5,994 nucleotides of DNA from Fidelibacterota bacterium (GTDB lineage: Bacteria > Fidelibacterota > Marinisomatia > SCGC-AAA003-L08 > D37C17), in the NCBI GenBank assembly GCA_002701185.1, contig NZRW01000024.1:5057-11050 (forward strand), in the 5' to 3' direction. Below are positions 4,481 to 5,994 of this stretch, piece after piece (position 1 is the first letter of the stretch; each line of letters starts with the position of its first letter). Below the pieces are notes generated by a model. It was not told where the DNA came from. It saw nothing but the letters and a program-made list of their open reading frames with translations, and ran no database searches. The position numbers and the translations under genes were made by a program.

Positions 4481-5994
4481 ATGTATATAACTGAAGTTAG
4501 TATAAGACGACCTGTAGTTGCTTGGGTATTATCTTTAATTTTAATTGTGTTTGGATTTTTTGTATTTTGGAAATTACCCGTGAGAGAACTTCCGTCTGGG
4601 CTTCAGCCACCTGTAGTGCAAGTTAAAGTCGATTATAAATCAGCATCTGCATCTATAATTGATGAAGAAGTTACACAGGTAATTGAAGACGTGATAGGTG
4701 GAGCTGAGGGAATAAAAAATATTGACTCAAAATCAGAAAATGGAAAGAGCACAATAAATATAGAATTTAATACTGATATTGATTTGGACGATGCTGCAAA
4801 TGACGTTAGAGAAAGAGTTGCAAGAATAGTTGACAACCTACCTGCGGAATCTAATCCACCACAAATACTTAAACAAGCGGCAGGTTTTACAACCACTATG
4901 TGGATAGCGCTTTCCTCTGGAACATGGAGTGATTTAGAATTGGGAGACTACGCAGAAAGATATTTAGTAGATCAATTTTCAAGTGTTAAAAACGTTGGAA
5001 GAATTAGAGTGGGAGGACTAAGAGAATTAAGTGTAAGAGTATGGATAGATCCAATTAGACTGGCAGCTAATAATCTTACCATTCAGGAGGTGGAAGTAGC
5101 TCTTCGAAATGAAAATGTCAGTCTACCTGCAGGCACATTAGAGTCTAACAATGTAGACTTAACAATTAATTTAGATAAATCATATAATGATTTAAAAAAA
5201 CTAAAACAATTACCAATAAAAAAAGGGAAAAATAATTTAGTCAAACTCTCAGATATAGCTAATATTGAGTTTGGACCAGTTTCAGAAAAAGCATTATTTA
5301 GAGCACAAAGTAAAAATGCACTAAATCTTAAAACTGTTGGAATTGGTATTTATGCAAAAAGTGGCGCATCTACCGTAGAGCTTTCAAAAGAAATTAAAAA
5401 AAAAATTAAGGAAGTTAAGAAAAATTTACCTCCAGAATTAAATTTGGAAATAGCTTTTAATAGAGCAACATACATAGGAGCTGCAATTAATGAAGTTTAC
5501 AAAACTCTTATAATTGCTTTTATTTTAGTTGTAGCAATTATTTATTTATTTTTGGGCAATCTAAAAGCGGTTATTGTGCCAGCTATAGCTTTACCTGTTA
5601 GTTTGATAGCGACTTTTCTAGGAATATATTTGTTTGATTTGTCGATAAATATATTCGTTTTATTAAGTTTCATTTTAGCAATTGGGATAATTACAGATGA
5701 CTCTGTAATTATGACTGATGCAATTTATCGAAGAATAGAAAACGGTGAAACACCTTTGGTTGCAGCTTACAAAGGATCAAAACAAATAACATTTGCTATT
5801 ATTGCTACAACATTAATATTGGTTGCCGTTTTTCTTCCACTAATTTTTATTGAAGGAATAGCAGGAACATTATTTAAAGAAACAGCTATTGCATTATCTT
5901 TTTCAATTGTAATTTCGTCATTTGTAGCTTTAACACTATCGCCAATGCTTGGAAGTAAATTTTTAAATAGAAAAACTAAAACAAATTTTTTTGT
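4481..5994 (+). CDS. RND-superfamily efflux permease (HAE-1/AcrB-like), 3' end beyond the window
   Basis: The frame is open from ATG 4481 to the window end, giving 504 complete codons, about half of the usual length of roughly 1,000-1,050 residues. It encodes an inner-membrane proton-driven exporter. MYITEVSIRRPVVAWVLSLI opens the protein, TM1 being about 11-30, followed by a periplasmic porter region (31-335) with DEEVTQVIEDVI (61-72), NDVRERV (107-113) and RIRVGG (174-179). TM2-TM6 lie near 341-358, 362-384, 390-412, 435-456 and 467-490. TM4 carries Asp406-Asp407 in IITDDSVIMTDA, equivalent to the proton-relay pair Asp407/Asp408 of AcrB, followed by the family stretch IYRRIENGETPLVAA. The DD pair favours HAE-type (drug, lipid or hydrophobe) transport over CusA-type metal export. 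The substrate is unknown. It starts 3 nt after the adaptor stop without a Shine-Dalgarno. Confidence 0.95.
   Translation, partial: MYITEVSIRRPVVAWVLSLILIVFGFFVFWKLPVRELPSGLQPPVVQVKVDYKSASASIIDEEVTQVIEDVIGGAEGIKNIDSKSENGKSTINIEFNTDIDLDDAANDVRERVARIVDNLPAESNPPQILKQAAGFTTTMWIALSSGTWSDLELGDYAERYLVDQFSSVKNVGRIRVGGLRELSVRVWIDPIRLAANNLTIQEVEVALRNENVSLPAGTLESNNVDLTINLDKSYNDLKKLKQLPIKKGKNNLVKLSDIANIEFGPVSEKALFRAQSKNALNLKTVGIGIYAKSGASTVELSKEIKKKIKEVKKNLPPELNLEIAFNRATYIGAAINEVYKTLIIAFILVVAIIYLFLGNLKAVIVPAIALPVSLIATFLGIYLFDLSINIFVLLSFILAIGIITDDSVIMTDAIYRRIENGETPLVAAYKGSKQITFAIIATTLILVAVFLPLIFIEGIAGTLFKETAIALSFSIVISSFVALTLSPMLGSKFLNRKTKTNFF

Noticed and set aside
4633..4896. Minus-strand open frame of 87 codons
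   Set aside because: It is antisense to the well-supported RND permease; its Ser/Ile-rich translation has no family motifs.

Overview
The window is very AT-rich (roughly 70% A+T or more by eye), gene-dense and bacterial. It uses the standard bacterial code: tryptophans are TGG and TGA is a stop. Genes abut or overlap, and no start codon has a strong Shine-Dalgarno sequence. Together with the alphaproteobacterial look of the proteins (the short AlkA-type glycosylase ending WRSIDP, and a two-domain mercaptopyruvate sulfurtransferase), this suggests a streamlined marine alphaproteobacterium of the SAR11/Pelagibacterales type. That assignment is inferred from composition and style; no marker gene is present.

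Layout. Bases 1-768 hold the 3' part of a glycosyltransferase family 17-like gene (+), cut by the left edge. It converges on a minus-strand pair read from right to left: an EamA/DMT-family membrane transporter (2309-1428), then an HhH-GPD DNA-3-methyladenine glycosylase (1435-809) whose ATG overlaps the transporter stop by 8 nt. A 34-nt divergent spacer (2310-2343) separates this pair from a tightly packed plus-strand run: msrA (2344-2790), sseA (2790-3611, sharing one base with msrA), an RND-pump periplasmic adaptor (3608-4477, ATGA overlap with sseA) and an RND permease (4481 to beyond the right edge).

Functionally, the plus-strand run joins repair of oxidised methionine, sulfane-sulfur transfer and a proton-driven efflux pump. 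The tight coupling suggests one transcript, but a shared physiological role is inference. The most notable feature is the adaptor. It has the membrane anchor, both lipoyl half-motifs, the beta-barrel and the membrane-proximal domain, but it passes from the first lipoyl half to the second with no room for the alpha-helical hairpin that normally contacts TolC-type outer-membrane channels. No outer-membrane factor gene is visible here. I see no tRNA, rRNA, CRISPR array or insertion sequence, and no gene-free stretch longer than about 40 nt.
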